From: JACCZX01 sp963729165
Lineage (GTDB): Bacteria; Pseudomonadota; Gammaproteobacteria; Burkholderiales; Burkholderiaceae_F
Length of the DNA stretch: 64,000 nt
Direction of reading: 5' to 3'
Assembly (NCBI GenBank): GCA_963729165.1
Contig: CAVSMM010000001.1
Coordinates: 62,001 to 126,000 of the forward strand
Shown: piece after piece, positions 38,564 to 46,657 of the stretch
Position numbering within the stretch: position 1 is the first letter of the stretch
Layout of the letters: each line of letters starts with the position of its first letter
Position numbers and translations under genes: made by a program
Notes under the pieces: model-generated
Databases searched by the model: none
Seen by the model: only the letters and a program-made list of their open reading frames with translations
What the model was told of the DNA's origin: nothing

Positions 38564-38842
38564 TCAATGAGCATGCCGCATGCCGCAGTACTGGCCGACT
38601 GCGATGCCTTTGCAGGCAGCGCGCAGCTGAGAGTGACATTGTGCCTCTTCCGTGCCTGACTCCAGACAGCGCGCGGCTTCCTCGTGCGCTTTGGCCATCT
38701 GACGGTGCTTTGCGACGTCCTCCGTGCGGTGCGGGTCGGCCTTTGCCGCTTTGGGCGCCGGCGCGTCTTTGGTGGCGGGAGCGGTGGACTGCGCAAACGC
38801 GCCCGCTGAGACGAGCAGGACAGCTAGAAGTATCGCTTTCAT
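38564..38842 (-). CDS. Small periplasmic Cys/His protein
   Basis: 92 residues. Signal peptide MKAILLAVLLVSAGAFAQST. The mature part has a Lys/Ala/Pro linker, then HRTEDVAKHRQMAKAHEEAA and a Cys-rich end (RCLESGTEEAQCHSQLRAAC, KGIAVGQYCGMRHAH). Four Cys and several His suggest disulfides or a metal site. Lies 4 bp after the ABC gene and 15 bp before the DUF3299 gene, clearly one operon. Confidence 0.8.
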   Translation of the reverse strand: MKAILLAVLLVSAGAFAQSTAPATKDAPAPKAAKADPHRTEDVAKHRQMAKAHEEAARCLESGTEEAQCHSQLRAACKGIAVGQYCGMRHAH

Positions 38843-38846
38843 CAAA

Positions 38847-40676
38847 TCACCTTCTCGCAAGAGTTTGTGCCACATCCATTCGCCCGGCGCGCCACGCCGG
38901 CAGTAGGGCGGCGAGGGTGGCGACGACAAACGCAACGATAACGATCCACAGCAATTCGGGTGTGACATCCGCAGTCACCGAAAGTGCGCGGGCCTGGGCG
39001 AGCCAATGAGAGGCGGCTGTCACCGCGACCAGTCCCACCAAGAGTCCGACGATGACCGCAACGACCGCCAGCAGCCAAGCTTCGAGCAGCATCAGCGCCA
39101 CGATGCGGCCGCGGCTTGCTCCGAGCAATCGCATGATTGCGATGTCGTAGCGCCGCTCCTCGAGCGCGTTATAAAGAGTGACGAACAACGCCAGCAGCGA
39201 CGACGCGATCAGAACCCCTGCAAACACGCGCATCGTGTTGATGCCGACGCCGACGACTGCGAACAGCCGCGCCAGTTCGCTCGCAGGCGAAGCCGCCATC
39301 AGTCGGCTCTCGGCATTGATTTGACGCGGCACGATCGCGGCGGCCAGCGGTGACGCGTAGCGCACCAGCAGCGCCGTCACTTCGCGATCGGCCTCGAGAA
39401 TTGCCCGCTCGTCGGCGTCGGCCGGCTCGCCTTCGTGCACGCGCCAGACGCTGGCCTTGTCGGTAATGACCAGCCGATCGAGCACGCTGCCGGTCGGCAT
39501 CAAGATTCCGACGACTCGGTACTTCGCGTCTTCGTGCACGGCTCCGCCGGCGGCGAGGCCATGGCTTCCCGCAAACGTCGATCCGACTGACAGTCCGGTC
39601 GCGCGGGCCGCATCGGCGCCCAGCACCGCTTCCATCGGAGCCGACCACAGCGCGCCGGCCGCGAGGCCGCCGCGATAGTGCTCTATCAGCGCCGGCTCCG
39701 TGCCGACAATGCGAAAGCCTTGAAAATTATCGCCGAGCGAGACCGGAATCACCTGCGCGATCAGCCGATTCGCACGCAGTTGATCGACAGCCGCCAACGC
39801 AACGTTGCCGGTCGGCACGTCGATGTGATAAACGGCCGACAGAATCAGCTGCAGCGGCGAGCCCTTGGCGCCGACGACGAGGTCGATGCCTTCCGCGTCG
39901 CGTGCCAGCTGACGCGACAGTTGCCCGTGAACCAGAACGACGAATACCAACGTTGCGATGCCGAGCGCGAGCAGCACTACCGCCAGCAGGGTTTGCAGCG
40001 GTTTGCGCAACAGCTGCGCCATCGAAAGCCGAAATGCGTTCATAGCTTGCGCGCCGTTCAAATGCACTTGCCGTGCGAAACGCTCGCGGATTCTCGCATC
40101 GTGCGTCGCCACGACCAGCAATGCACCGGACATTCGCGCAGCTTCGAACAACAGGTCGACCGCTCGCTCCGCGTTTGCATCGTCCAGGCTCGACGTCGGC
40201 TCGTCGGCCAGCAACAGGCGGGGCGTGTTGACGATCGCACGCGCGATTGCGACCCGTTGTTGTTCGCCGACGCTCAATTGGGCTGGGCGCGCGTGGAGTC
40301 GAGCGTGCAGACTCAGATCGTCCAACAATTTGCGCGCAACATCGGGTTCGCTCTTACCGACCATGTATTGCGCCAGGCGCACGTTATCGAGTGCGCTTAA
40401 ACTGGGCAGCAGATGCAGCATCTGCGGAATGACTCCAATGCGGACCGCACGCCAGCGATCATCGCGCTCCCGCTCCGGATACAGAACTTCTCCGTCGAGA
40501 GTGACGGTGCCCGCCGAAGGACGCAGGATTCCGGCCAGGATGTGCAGCAGCGTGGTCTTGCCGACGCCGCTTGCTCCAATCACCGCACAGTGTTCATTAG
40601 GTGTGAGCTCGAAGTCGGTTTCGGCCAACACGGCGGTGCCAGCGTAATGGTGCGAGACCGCGCGAACGGCGAGCAT
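38847..40676 (-). CDS. Fused ABC ATPase and FtsX-type permease
   Basis: 609 residues. Residues 1-210 are an ABC ATPase (Walker A GASGVGKT, signature LSVGEQQRVAIARAI, Walker B LLLADEPTSSLD). Residues 215-609 are a FtsX/MacB permease: the first helix is LLRKPLQTLLAVVLLALGIA, followed by a large periplasmic domain. Three C-terminal helices end with LPAWRAGRMDVAQTLARR. The order matches MacB, but there is almost no linker (VHLNGAQAMNAFRLSM), as if two genes had merged at a stop/start overlap. Together with DUF3299 and the Cys/His protein it probably moves a small molecule or metal across the envelope. Confidence 0.85.
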   Translation of the reverse strand: MLAVRAVSHHYAGTAVLAETDFELTPNEHCAVIGASGVGKTTLLHILAGILRPSAGTVTLDGEVLYPERERDDRWRAVRIGVIPQMLHLLPSLSALDNVRLAQYMVGKSEPDVARKLLDDLSLHARLHARPAQLSVGEQQRVAIARAIVNTPRLLLADEPTSSLDDANAERAVDLLFEAARMSGALLVVATHDARIRERFARQVHLNGAQAMNAFRLSMAQLLRKPLQTLLAVVLLALGIATLVFVVLVHGQLSRQLARDAEGIDLVVGAKGSPLQLILSAVYHIDVPTGNVALAAVDQLRANRLIAQVIPVSLGDNFQGFRIVGTEPALIEHYRGGLAAGALWSAPMEAVLGADAARATGLSVGSTFAGSHGLAAGGAVHEDAKYRVVGILMPTGSVLDRLVITDKASVWRVHEGEPADADERAILEADREVTALLVRYASPLAAAIVPRQINAESRLMAASPASELARLFAVVGVGINTMRVFAGVLIASSLLALFVTLYNALEERRYDIAIMRLLGASRGRIVALMLLEAWLLAVVAVIVGLLVGLVAVTAASHWLAQARALSVTADVTPELLWIVIVAFVVATLAALLPAWRAGRMDVAQTLARR

Positions 40677-40765
40677 GCATGAAGCTTAGCTGGCAGCGAT
40701 GGCATTAGCTTCTCATCCAACCCATGGCACATGATGGCCATTCACCAGCAACACGAGACGGCCTG

Positions 40766-41321
40766 ATGATCAAGGCGGGGCTTGTGCTAACGAGTTTCGT
40801 CGTCTGCGCCTTCGCGCCTTGGCCCAGCCAAGCGGAAGAGGCGTCTTCGCTGAGCATTGGCGTTCGAGCACGCGTTGGCGGCGAGCGAGTGCTTGGGCAG
40901 GAGCAGCCGGAAGCGTTTCACCAGTACGACGTCTTCGCAAATATTCGTTTGCCCTTGGAGCACTACTACGCGTCAGGCTGGGGCGTCGGAACGAGACTCT
41001 TGGCAAGCGCCGGAGTTCTTCAAGGGGGGAAGAGACAGTGCGCTCGTCGTCTCCCTTATTCCTGTTCTTACCATTGGTAGTCAAGACGGCCGCTTCGTGC
41101 TCGACCTGGGAGCAGGAGGGGCATGGCTAAGCAGGCATGAATTTGAGAAGCAAGACTATGGCGGCCACTTCCAGTTTGCGCTGACCGTCGGCGTCGGTGT
41201 ACCGCTCTACGGACGATTCGGGGTCGGGTACCGATTTCTGCATTACTCCGACGCAGGAATCCACGGGAAAGACACCATCGGCGCTGATTTCCACATGGTC
41301 GAGTTCACCTATCGGTTCTGA
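40766..41321 (+). CDS. PagL-like acyloxyacyl hydrolase, frameshifted at a G-tract
   Basis: About 184 residues. Signal peptide MIKAGLVLTSFVVCAFAPWP then SQAEE. Beta-barrel strands LSIGVRARVGGERVLGQEQP and ASGWGVGTRLLASAGVL are in frame 1. The frame breaks at the G6 run 41024-41029. The rest reads RDSALVVSLIPVLTIGSQDG, then VGYRFLHYSDAGIHGKDTIG with the His-x-Ser catalytic pair, and ends in FHMVEFTYRF with the aromatic final residue of outer-membrane proteins. PagL removes an acyl chain from lipid A at the cell surface. Its end overlaps the convergent lipoprotein by 13 bp. Confidence 0.78.
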
Positions 41322-41980
41322 GGCTCTCCTTGCACGACGTCGATGCGCCTGCGTAGCCGTGCGGACTCATCTGCATCGCCGCCTTTGTCAGCGAGCGCGA
41401 GCTGAACGTTCAGCCACGCCAGCAGCGGACGTCGCCAACCCTGCGCCGAGGCCGTGTCCGCGGCGAGTGCGATCACCGTCGGATGCGCGCGCCCCGCTTG
41501 AAACAACACGCCGATCGCAACCAGTCTCGATAGTGGATCTTCAATCGCGCGTACCGCGGCAACGGCGCTCTCCGCACTTACCGTTGCGTTGGCAACTGCC
41601 TGATGTTGTGGTGGAAGCAGTGCGATGTCCTGTGGCTGCACGCGTGCAGCGAGGTAGTCGGCGTAAGCGCGCTCGGCTGCAGCGCTGTCGGCTCTGAGCT
41701 TCTCGAAGCCATCGCATGCTTCGAATACGAGGCTCGCCACGCGCGCGGCGCAGCGCACGAGTTCGGCGCGGCCGAGCAGGTCGATGCGACCGGTGCGTGC
41801 GATCTCGCTGCGTGCGCGTTCGAAGTCGCTGTCGGCCAGGCGCGTATCGCCAGCGAGGTAGGCCGCCACTGCGTGGTCCATCGAGGTCTTGGCGTTCGAT
41901 TCCCAGTCCGGAATTGGCGGGCCGCTTGCGCACGATCCGATCAATGCGCCGACGATCAACCACGCAACGACGTTCTTCAT
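41309..41980 (-). CDS. Lipoprotein of MCE cluster
   Basis: 223 residues. Lipobox in VGALIGSCASGPP (Cys about residue 17). Helical mature part with tetratricopeptide-like spacing, including ASLVFEACDGFEKLRADSAA. The start overlaps the MCE stop (ATGA), so it belongs to this transport group. Comparable clusters often end in an outer-membrane or periplasmic lipoprotein (PqiC/DUF330-like or other), but I do not see PqiC motifs. Confidence 0.75.
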   Translation of the reverse strand: MKNVVAWLIVGALIGSCASGPPIPDWESNAKTSMDHAVAAYLAGDTRLADSDFERARSEIARTGRIDLLGRAELVRCAARVASLVFEACDGFEKLRADSAAAERAYADYLAARVQPQDIALLPPQHQAVANATVSAESAVAAVRAIEDPLSRLVAIGVLFQAGRAHPTVIALAADTASAQGWRRPLLAWLNVQLALADKGGDADESARLRRRIDVVQGEPQNR

Positions 41981-42936
41981 GGAAGCTTAATTTTCGGATC
42001 CCGCGCGAACGGCCAGCGTCGGTTCACCTCGTCGATCATGCGGCTTACCTTGCGCAGGCTTGTATCGACTTCGGCGCGCAGCGACGCGAGGTCCGCTGTT
42101 GCATTACGCGCGTTACCGGCGGCGACCTGCGCGTCCTCGAGGATCGCGTCCACCTTTTTCAGGCTCGTGCGCGCATCGGTGAGCGCTCCGTTCAGTTGCA
42201 CGATCGCCGCGCGCGCTTCGGGTACCAGTCCGTCGGGCCCGAAGGTCTGCGCGTCGACCTTGGCTGCGAGCCCATCTACTCTCGCGAGCAATGAATTGGT
42301 GCGGTCGAGCGCAGTAATCACCTTCTTTGCATCGGCGTCGTTGCCGAGCAACATGCCGAGCGCACCGCGTTCACCTTTGAGCTTTTCGGTGACGTCCCGC
42401 ACGTTACCGAGGCTTGAAGCGAGCGACGAATCCTGCGCGGTGAGCGCTCTCAGGTTGCTGACAAGCTCGCGCATGTCGGCCACCAACCGGGGAATCTCGG
42501 CGGTTGCATCGCCGACCAACACTTTGCGCTCGGCGCCGTCCGGAAGCGCCGGATCGGACAGTATGCCGCTGAACGCTTTCAGCGCCGTGTTGCCGAGCAG
42601 GCCACGCGTAAGCGTGAACACACTGGATACGCGCAACCAGCGTGCGTCCTTGCGCGGTACATCAATGAGGATTCGTGTCGTTCCGTCTTCGGCCAGCTCG
42701 ATACGCCGCACGCGGCCTATTGGAAAACCGGCGAACGTGAGGTCCATTCCGATCGTGACGCCTTCGGAATCATCGGCGACCAGCACCAATCGCTGCGACT
42801 CCTCGAACGCGCCACGCGCGTACAGCAGGTACACGACGGTGCCCACGACCAGCGAGAACAGCAGCACCAACAACAGCGCCGCCTTGAATTCGACGTTCTT
42901 GGCCAGCGGCAATGCGGTTGAGGGTTCTTGTTTCAT
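41977..42936 (-). CDS. MCE-family (MlaD-like) lipid-transport protein
   Basis: 319 residues. One N-terminal membrane helix (KAALLLVLLFSLVVGTVVYL), then a single MCE domain (LVLVADDSEGVTIGMDLTFA, GFPIGRVRRIELAEDGTTRI) and a long helical C-terminal region with heptads (ARAAIVQLNGALTDARTSLK). MCE proteins form hexameric rings that move phospholipids across the periplasm. Follows the permease by 18 bp. Confidence 0.9.
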   Translation of the reverse strand: MKQEPSTALPLAKNVEFKAALLLVLLFSLVVGTVVYLLYARGAFEESQRLVLVADDSEGVTIGMDLTFAGFPIGRVRRIELAEDGTTRILIDVPRKDARWLRVSSVFTLTRGLLGNTALKAFSGILSDPALPDGAERKVLVGDATAEIPRLVADMRELVSNLRALTAQDSSLASSLGNVRDVTEKLKGERGALGMLLGNDADAKKVITALDRTNSLLARVDGLAAKVDAQTFGPDGLVPEARAAIVQLNGALTDARTSLKKVDAILEDAQVAAGNARNATADLASLRAEVDTSLRKVSRMIDEVNRRWPFARDPKIKLP

Positions 42937-42954
42937 CGCAGTCGGACGCCGATC

Positions 42955-43758
42955 TCAATAGTAGTTGCCGACCAGCGAGGCTACTTCGATTAGCAGGATC
43001 ACGACGAAAATGCGAATAAGGCTTTGCAATTCGATGCTCGTTCGCAGGCGCGCACGCGAGCGGTCGTAATAAACCGACGCGATTGGAATCAACGCGACCG
43101 CCAGGCCGAAGAAGAAAACCTTGAGCGCAAAAATCATCGACACGGCCGGATTGAATACGTTTCCAAACGTCCGCGTGTAGCCTGCAAGCGCGCCGGCGGT
43201 GAAGCCGTAAACGGACACGTAAGCCAGCACCGCCGTCACGACACAGCTCAGGCCGGCGAGCATCAGCGTCGAAAACATCGCCGACACCACGCGCGGCAAC
43301 ACTTCGCGCTGCAGCGGGTCTATCCCCTGCTGCACGAGTGCATCGAATTCGCCACGGCGGCGCAGGTCGGCGATCTCCGCCGCATTCGGAAGTGCGCACC
43401 GCAGCGCTGCGAACACCGCCGCAGTCAGCGGAATCAGCTCGAGCACCAAGACGCGCACGACCATTTCCAGCGCGTACTGCGAAAGGCCGTAACTCACCGC
43501 GGTTACAACCACGATGCGGATGATCACCACGCTGACCAACGACGACAGCACGACGAACCAAAGCAGGATCGGCGCGGTGTCCTCGTAGACATGGCGCGCC
43601 AGCACCGATCGATTCGGCCCCACATAGCTCGATGGCGAAAACGCCAGTACGAGAATCAGCGCACCGAAGTGAATGATCCGCCACCAACCCGCGAACCACG
43701 ACAACGTCGCGCGGCCCGCGCCGGAAAGCGGGTCGTGCGACGTAAGAAGCGGAGTCAT
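42955..43758 (-). CDS. MlaE-family ABC lipid permease
   Basis: 267 residues with about six helices. MlaE pattern: VVSSLVS-like segment VLSSLVSVVIIRIVVVTAVS, ELIPLTAAVFAALRCALPNA (the E-L-x-P-L-T motif), and GIDPLQREVLPRVVSAMFST. First gene of the group. The ATPase (MlaF) that normally precedes the permease is absent; upstream is a 146-bp gap and a small gene in the same direction. Confidence 0.88.
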   Translation of the reverse strand: MTPLLTSHDPLSGAGRATLSWFAGWWRIIHFGALILVLAFSPSSYVGPNRSVLARHVYEDTAPILLWFVVLSSLVSVVIIRIVVVTAVSYGLSQYALEMVVRVLVLELIPLTAAVFAALRCALPNAAEIADLRRRGEFDALVQQGIDPLQREVLPRVVSAMFSTLMLAGLSCVVTAVLAYVSVYGFTAGALAGYTRTFGNVFNPAVSMIFALKVFFFGLAVALIPIASVYYDRSRARLRTSIELQSLIRIFVVILLIEVASLVGNYY

Positions 43759-43824
43759 GGCGAGATCATAGGACGCGCCAAAGCCGGCGCGGCTTCGACG
43801 ATCGTGCCTATTGACCGGTATTAA

Positions 43825-43836
43825 CCTGCCGGCAGG
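43825..43836. promoter_or_regulatory. 12-bp perfect palindrome upstream of the MlaE gene
   Basis: CCTGCCGGCAGG, 66 bp upstream of the permease start, flanked by attaa on the left. Possible operator for the MCE group; no matching regulator is known nearby. Confidence 0.3.
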
Positions 43837-43904
43837 TCGCTAACGAGGTGATGCGGACAGCTGAATGCGAATTGAGGAGATCCCAGTGCCGCCGTCAAAA
43901 CCAG

Positions 43905-44111
43905 TCAAGCCACTGCTTGATCTAGCTTTTCGCGACTCGGCGTGCCGTCGCCAGCATTGACTTCGGCATCGATGACCAGATTGTTGCCCGCCGTGGAGAG
44001 CTCATCCACTCGACCTCCGACCGCCCTGCCTGGTTCATAGCTTCCGCGTCTCTGCAGATACGAAGCAGTGGCGATTGCACCGACAGCGACACCCAGTAAA
44101 AATCGGATCAT
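43905..44111 (-). CDS. Small single-helix membrane protein
   Basis: 68 residues, ATG at 44111 preceded by GGAGG. Hydrophobic MIRFLLGVAVGAIATASYLQ then a Gly/Ser/charged tail (RRGSYEPGRAVGGRVDELST). Resembles short membrane-anchored YtxH-like proteins in organisation only. Function unknown. Confidence 0.7.
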   Translation of the reverse strand: MIRFLLGVAVGAIATASYLQRRGSYEPGRAVGGRVDELSTAGNNLVIDAEVNAGDGTPSREKLDQAVA

Positions 44112-44247
44112 GGTTTCCTCCGTTGTTGCGCATCATCGGGTCACGGCAAACGCTGTACCTTCAAATCTTTCAAGTAGCCCATCACTCCGCCTCTCGCGCC
44201 CTCGCATAATGCGCTCGTTTGCCTTTCGCTTTCTCCACCACTATCTA

Positions 44248-44796
44248 ATGGCACTCGGTTCGACGGTTTACAAGGCTGAGCTTTCGATCGCCGATATTGC
44301 GAGGGGCTACTACGCCGATCATGTTCTTTCGCTCGCGCGGCATCCCTCGGAGACAGAGGAAAGGCTGATGACCCGGTTACTCGCGTTCGCATTGCATGCT
44401 GACGAAGACTTAAAGTTCGCGCGCGGGTTATCGACGGACGACGAACCCGACCTGTGGCAGAAAGATGCAACGGGAGTAATCGATCTTTGGATCGATGTCG
44501 GGCTGCCGGACGAGCGGACCGTTCGCAAGGCATGCGGACGCGCGCGTCGTGTCGTTTTGCTCGCTTACGGCGGTCGAAAGCGCGACATGTGGTGGCAACA
44601 AAGCGCGGCGGCACTCGGACGCAATCGCAACCTCGAAGTGCTGACGGTGTCGGCGGATGAAACAGCGCAGCTGGCCGACCTGGCGGAGCGATCGATGCGG
44701 CTGTCATGCACCGTGAACGACGGCACAGCCTGGATCGGCTCAGATCGCTCGAGCGTCAATGTCGAAATAAAGCATTTGATGCGAGCGTCGGCATAA
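44248..44796 (+). CDS. yaeQ: YaeQ-family protein
   Basis: 182 residues from ATG 44248 (MALGSTVYKAELSIADIARG), the exact family start. Conserved blocks YADHVLSLARHPSETEERLM, FARGLSTDDEPDLWQKDATG and IDLWIDVGLPDERTVRKACG. YaeQ has a nuclease-like (restriction endonuclease-like) fold; its cellular role is not settled, an earlier link to RfaH suppression being disputed. Residues past 150 continue in VNDGTAWIGSDRSSVNVEIK. Confidence 0.93.
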   Translation: MALGSTVYKAELSIADIARGYYADHVLSLARHPSETEERLMTRLLAFALHADEDLKFARGLSTDDEPDLWQKDATGVIDLWIDVGLPDERTVRKACGRARRVVLLAYGGRKRDMWWQQSAAALGRNRNLEVLTVSADETAQLADLAERSMRLSCTVNDGTAWIGSDRSSVNVEIKHLMRASA

Positions 44797-44847
44797 CGGT
44801 CGCGACGGAAGCGACGACCACTCGACAATACGTTGCTCCTCGGCGCT

Positions 44848-44946
44848 TTAAAGAATGCCGAAGATGAGCAACAGCAAAACGGTCAGGATGATCGAAATCA
44901 CAATCGAACCCAGGCAGCCGATTCGATTCGAGAAAAACAAAAACAC
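44848..44946 (-). CDS. 32-residue hydrophobic peptide
   Basis: GTG start at 44946, with GTAGG upstream, to TAA at 44848. Product: FLFFSNRIGCLGSIVISIIL then TVLLLLIFGIL. The NR-x-GCLGS head followed by one membrane helix is a pattern I recall from many proteobacterial short proteins of unknown role. Too short for usual gene finders, supported by the pattern and the ribosome site. Confidence 0.5.
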   Translation of the reverse strand: MFLFFSNRIGCLGSIVISIILTVLLLLIFGIL

Positions 44947-45078
44947 GACCTACGTGTGCTCAGCTTGCTAGGCGGCGCGGCGCCTCGATATACGTCCGCG
45001 GACGCGCTTCCAAACAAAGCCGACGATTGCCGCGAGAATCAGTTTTCGCATTTCAACTTCCTGAGATCTTGGCGTACC

Positions 45079-45498
45079 TCAGCGGTCCTCTTCCACTTCG
45101 TCTGAATCAGGATCGTCTTCCTCCTCGATCGCGATGCGGTCGAGTGCGTCTGCAGGAATTGGCACGCCTGAGCCGAGCAGACGATCAGGCGCGATATCAC
45201 TGCCGGGTTCATCATCAAGGTCACGGCCGGCGGCTGCTCGCTCACCCGTGCCGCCCGCATCTGTATCGCTATCGAGGTTGGCATCGCCAACATCGCGTCC
45301 GGCGCCGCCGGCATGCGGCATATCTTCATTCGTTCCGCGATCGAGCCCGATCACATCTGCGTCGATCTCGTACAGACCCGGCCCTTGCAGATCGCTGCCA
45401 CTGTCTGAGGAGTCGCTGGGACCGAGCGCATCGGTTCCATGGCCTTTGTGAGTTACGGGCGGTGTCGATTCGTCTACGTCGAGAGTGCTGGCAGGCAT
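45079..45498 (-). CDS. Acidic disordered hypothetical protein
   Basis: 139 residues from the ATG at 45498, with an excellent GGAGG. Very rich in Asp, Glu, Gly and Ser, for example DALGPSDSSDSGSDLQGPGL, ending in DRIAIEEEDDPDSDEVEEDR. No hydrophobic core, so probably disordered. Similar acidic proteins with the DSSDSGSD motif occur in Burkholderiales; function unknown. Longer start at 45531 is less likely. Confidence 0.75.
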   Translation of the reverse strand: MPASTLDVDESTPPVTHKGHGTDALGPSDSSDSGSDLQGPGLYEIDADVIGLDRGTNEDMPHAGGAGRDVGDANLDSDTDAGGTGERAAAGRDLDDEPGSDIAPDRLLGSGVPIPADALDRIAIEEEDDPDSDEVEEDR

Positions 45499-45576
45499 TG
45501 GATCCTCCGTGTGGTCCTGACGCTTAAGCAAGTTGCGTGCGCCTTCACCGATACGCTCGCGAAGGGGATGTCCGAA

Positions 45577-46572
45577 TTAGCCGGCTTGTTGACGCTCGGT
45601 CGGACGCACCACGAGGTAGACCAACCGCGGTGACTTCACGTCCCGCAGTAGTTTGACCGCACAGTCACGATGAATGCGACCCGCATCCAGCGTCTGGTGC
45701 AGGCGGTCGACTGAATCGATCGGTACGCCGTCGACACCGATCACGATATCGCCTTCGAGGACACCGCCGATAGCGGCGGGACTCCCGGCTTCGACCGATT
45801 GCACCCGCACACCCGTGTTTTGCTCAAGATGGTGAAACAGCGTCACGCGCCGATCGAGTGCGACCGTAGCGCCGGCCACTCCGATGTAACCGCGTCGGAC
45901 CCGGCCGTGCTGCAAGAGTTGCGGAATAACCCACTCGGCAATGTCGATGGCTACCGCGAAGCTGATCGACTGCGCGCCGCGGATGATCGCGGTGTTCACG
46001 CCGATCACTTCACCGCGCGAGTTCAGCAGCGGTCCGCCGGAATTGCCGGGATTCAAAGCCGCGTCGGTTTGTATGACATCGGGAATGAGCCGCCCGGTGC
46101 TTGCGCGCATGCTGCGGCCGAGTGCGCTGACTATTCCTGCGGTGACCGTGTGCTCGAAGCCTAACGGGTTGCCGATCGCAATCGCGATTTCGCCGCGCCG
46201 CACGTCGGCCGAACGCCCAAGGACAGCATGTGAAAGCGATCCGCGCGAACGCGAATCGATTCTCAGCAAAGCAAGATCGCTGTCGGGATCATCGCCAACC
46301 CACTCGGCGTCAAACTCGCGTGTATCACCGAGGGCAATGCGGTAGTTGAGTTGAGGTCGCCGCGTCGTCGGCGGCTGCCCGGCCCGCGCAACGTGCGAGT
46401 TTGTAAGCAGGTAACCGTCGGGCGTGAACAGAAATCCGGATCCGCCGCCCGACGCGTGCCTGGCGCTCGTATCGAGCAGACGTACCGCTGCGACCGTAGG
46501 CGCGATGCGCTCAACGACGCCCGAAACGGTCTGCGAATACGCGTCCAGCAGAAAACTGTCGTTGCCACCCAT
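45577..46572 (-). CDS. HtrA/Deg-like trypsin-fold serine protease
   Basis: 331 residues. Catalytic His in GYLLTNSHVARAGQ, Asp in DDPDSDLALLRIDSRSRG, Ser in DAALNPGNSGGPLLNSRGEV. A PDZ domain follows (VRVQSVEAGSPAAIGGVLEG, DIVIGVDGVPIDSVDRLHQT). No signal peptide: starts MGGNDSFLLDAYSQTVSGVV, so unlike DegP it is cytoplasmic or uses an unusual route. Role in removing damaged proteins is inferred from family. Confidence 0.9.
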   Translation of the reverse strand: MGGNDSFLLDAYSQTVSGVVERIAPTVAAVRLLDTSARHASGGGSGFLFTPDGYLLTNSHVARAGQPPTTRRPQLNYRIALGDTREFDAEWVGDDPDSDLALLRIDSRSRGSLSHAVLGRSADVRRGEIAIAIGNPLGFEHTVTAGIVSALGRSMRASTGRLIPDVIQTDAALNPGNSGGPLLNSRGEVIGVNTAIIRGAQSISFAVAIDIAEWVIPQLLQHGRVRRGYIGVAGATVALDRRVTLFHHLEQNTGVRVQSVEAGSPAAIGGVLEGDIVIGVDGVPIDSVDRLHQTLDAGRIHRDCAVKLLRDVKSPRLVYLVVRPTERQQAG

Positions 46573-46657
46573 GTTTGTTCCCTAGGCGGCAAATGCGGCT
46601 TGAATCTCCGATTTGCAAGTGAGGCAAGCCGGCAGCTTGCGTATCAGTGCAGCCGAT

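Noticed and set aside
43024..43824. Plus-strand 266-codon frame antisense to the MlaE gene
   Set aside because: Arg/His-rich shadow product; the minus strand has the clear permease.
43886..43960. 24-codon ORF from GTG with GAGGAG upstream
   Set aside because: Very short, lies antisense to the 68-residue membrane protein and shows no recognisable sequence.
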